A DNA stretch of 6,417 nucleotides from Lachnospiraceae bacterium UBA1721. GTDB lineage: Bacteria; Bacillota; Clostridia; Lachnospirales; Lachnospiraceae. The stretch covers positions 1-6,417 of the forward strand of contig DCIR01000066.1 of NCBI GenBank assembly GCA_002317155.1, given 5' to 3'. This document shows positions 5,319-6,417 of the stretch, one piece after another. Position 1 is the stretch's first letter, and the number at the start of each line of letters is the position of its first letter. The position numbers were made by a program, and so were the translations under genes. A model generated the notes under the pieces. That model saw only the letters and a program-made list of their open reading frames with translations. It was not told where the DNA came from and ran no database searches.

Positions 5319-5357
5319 TTTGATAGAAAAGAAATACCCGCGACTTTTGGTCACGGG
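5319..5357 (-). terminator. Intrinsic terminator after the TPR protein gene
   Basis: On the minus strand CCCGTGAC (5357-5350) pairs with GTCGCGGG (5344-5337) with one G-U wobble around a CAAAA loop, followed by the T-rich TATTTCTTTTCT. The stem can extend with GAAAT/ATTTC (5366-5362 with 5335-5331) after a small asymmetric loop. It starts right after the stop codon at 5366, so it ends the TPR gene transcript and separates it from the hydrolase gene. Confidence 0.82.
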
Positions 5358-5365
5358 CTTAATTT

Positions 5366-6049
5366 CTAAAAGAACTTAAATTTTGCTTTAGGTGCTTCAT
5401 AATGTGAATCAAACACCTGAATAGTTGCTGTTGCATCTAAAATATAAGGATTCAATACTGCCTTCGCCTGCCTGTAATAATTGAAGCGCGGTATTGTGAA
5501 TGTCAGCTCCAGTAATCTGTTGGCAAGATCATTGCATGTCTCAAGACAATGTGTACTGAGTGTTGATGTCTTCCAATCAGTCTCTGCGAAGTCTTCATAA
5601 ATAGAATAACCTATGGTATACAGAGCCTGACACCATGATAATGTAAGCTTCTTAAACTGTCTGAAGCTGTTGGAATTCATGTTGGTCATATCTGTCGACT
5701 CAAAAGTCTTAACTGCCAAATCGGTAATCTCCATAGAAATATTTTTAATAGCGTAATACTTCTCTTGGGGAATAAGATTGGCATTGGCAATCAATGCTAT
5801 TACATTTGCCATTGCTTCATCAATTGTGAGTGCAGTATCTATCTTCTTTCTCAAGCTGGTATATGTTAATCTGCAGAACATAGAATAGTAAGCAGCTTCC
5901 CAGTTGTCAGGAGTCTGCTCCAAAATATCATCATAATAATCTGCAGCACGCTCATATTCTTCGTTGTCTCGTGCACGTCTGGCACTTGCCAGCAATACCT
6001 TTACATCCTGCTTTGAATTGCCAAAGCTATAACTAATCCCCTGCATCAT
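5366..6049 (-). CDS. TPR-containing hypothetical protein
   Basis: A 227-residue soluble protein. Residues about 14-54 form a convincing TPR unit: two amphipathic helices, with the second carrying YERAADYYDDILEQTPDNWEA, split here as YERAADYYDD (33-42) and ILEQTPDNWEA (42-52). The rest (65-205) is helical with no recognised motif, and the tail is APKAKFKFF. Relatives of this kind in clostridia often carry an N-terminal zinc ribbon; none is present here. The start is uncertain. ATG 6049 lacks its own ribosome site but is overlapped by the stop of a 20-codon frame (ATGA overlap). A GTG at 6085 would add 12 residues without a ribosome site. The gene is closed by its own terminator. TPR proteins usually bind other proteins; no partner is evident. 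Confidence 0.8.
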   Translation of the reverse strand: MMQGISYSFGNSKQDVKVLLASARRARDNEEYERAADYYDDILEQTPDNWEAAYYSMFCRLTYTSLRKKIDTALTIDEAMANVIALIANANLIPQEKYYAIKNISMEITDLAVKTFESTDMTNMNSNSFRQFKKLTLSWCQALYTIGYSIYEDFAETDWKTSTLSTHCLETCNDLANRLLELTFTIPRFNYYRQAKAVLNPYILDATATIQVFDSHYEAPKAKFKFF

Positions 6050-6060
6050 AATACCAATCT

Positions 6061-6078
6061 GCGTATTTCTATATACGC
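6061..6078. repeat. 6-bp inverted repeat between promoter and TPR gene start
   Basis: GCGTAT (6061-6066) and ATACGC (6073-6078) are perfect reverse complements around a 6-base centre. The dyad lies in the predicted 5' leader, 11 bases before ATG 6049, where it could be an operator or an RNA hairpin. Confidence 0.4.
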
Positions 6079-6106
6079 CAAACACCCTGTTTTGCCACCA
6101 ATACTC

Positions 6107-6135
6107 ATATTACCTTATATGTATTATTTTTTCAA
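6107..6135 (-). promoter_or_regulatory. Candidate promoter of the TPR gene
   Basis: TTGAAA (6135-6130), a 17-base spacer and TAATAT (6112-6107) on the minus strand match the sigma-A pattern at 5/6 and 4/6. It lies in the short gap after the thiamine gene. The predicted start near 6100 gives a leader of about 50 bases to ATG 6049. Confidence 0.5.
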
Positions 6136-6154
6136 TTGCTCAATTATGTATTTA

Positions 6155-6417
6155 TCACAGTTCCATCATATAAGACATCATGCAGCCGCCGCTGGCACCT
6201 GCTTCAATAACAGCATCCAGATTCTCAGGCTTGATTCCCCCGATTGCATAGACAGGCACATTTCCATGCTCTCTACAATACTCTGCTATTTCTCTGACAA
6301 ATTCCAGGCCTTTTCCTTTGAGACCTTTCTTGCAATCTGTTTCAAAGATGGTGCCAAGAATAATCTGTGTAGCGCCTCCGCTGATAGCCTTTTGCACATC
6401 TTCTAGACTGTGGCAGG
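6155..6417 (-). CDS. TenI/ThiE-family thiamine phosphate synthase-like protein, partial (5' end outside)
   Basis: Only the last 86 codons are in the window; the frame is open through the right edge, starting as CHSLEDVQKA. The first in-frame start-like codon, GTG at 6397, is internal to the domain and not a real start. The fold family is the thiamine phosphate synthase / thiazole tautomerase TIM barrel. IFETDCKKGLKGKG is nearly the TenI signature (FETDCKKGL), VYAIGGI is the phosphate-binding strand, and GASGGCMMS corresponds to the last phosphate-binding loop. The TenI catalytic histidine just before this signature appears to be Thr here (LGTIFET). The likely role is thiazole handling in thiamine biosynthesis or salvage, in the cytoplasm. 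ThiE activity cannot be excluded without the N-terminal half. No clear terminator follows the stop at 6155, so some read-through into the TPR gene is possible. Confidence 0.85.
   Translation of the reverse strand, partial: CHSLEDVQKAISGGATQIILGTIFETDCKKGLKGKGLEFVREIAEYCREHGNVPVYAIGGIKPENLDAVIEAGASGGCMMSYMMEL

Noticed and set aside
4117..5323. Plus-strand frames of 65-125 codons opposite the hydrolase gene and its leader
   Set aside because: They lack ribosome sites and recognisable motifs, and overlap a convincing long minus-strand gene throughout.
6092..6406. 104-codon plus-strand frame over the right edge
   Set aside because: It is antisense to the TenI/ThiE-like gene, whose minus-strand motifs are clear.

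Overview
The window looks like chromosomal DNA from an AT-rich Firmicute, most likely a gut or rumen member of the Lachnospiraceae. This rests on clostridial-type tRNAs without an encoded CCA, strong GGAG-type ribosome sites, AT-rich spacers, and a PD-(D/E)XK Rpn-like nuclease of a kind common in that family. Every gene I can support is on the minus strand, so transcription runs from high to low coordinates. No plus-strand reading frame looks genuine.

From right to left the layout is as follows. The 3' end of a TenI/ThiE-like thiamine gene runs off the right edge (6155-6417). Next is a small TPR-containing helical protein (5366-6049) that ends in a clear intrinsic terminator. A 162-base spacer with several small dyads leads to a cytoplasmic glycoside-hydrolase-like protein of 652 residues (3245-5203). 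After 78 bases follows a small protein with three membrane segments (2564-3166), which has its own candidate promoter but no visible terminator separating it from the hydrolase gene. An AT-rich control region (2424-2563) precedes an unrecognised, soluble, helix-rich protein of 358 residues (1347-2423), closed by a strong terminator (1275-1319). A structured leader (about 1104-1199) then precedes an Rpn-family nuclease/transposase-like gene (234-1103). Last is a near-consensus promoter driving a tRNA-Val(UAC)/tRNA-Met(CAU) pair that ends at the left edge.

These genes do not form an obvious single pathway. The hydrolase and the membrane protein may be co-transcribed. The helical protein, the TPR protein and the nuclease each look like separate transcription units.

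The most interesting structure is the leader of the nuclease gene. It contains a 76-base symmetric nested dyad. One of its arms can instead form a perfect 7-bp hairpin with the gene's own Shine-Dalgarno sequence. That is the layout of a translational on/off RNA switch. A second unusual element is a perfect 10-bp inverted repeat bracketing the -10 box of the tRNA promoter. No CRISPR array, insertion sequence, phage gene or recognisable defence operon is visible. The nuclease-like gene with its dyad is the only hint of a mobile or selfish element.
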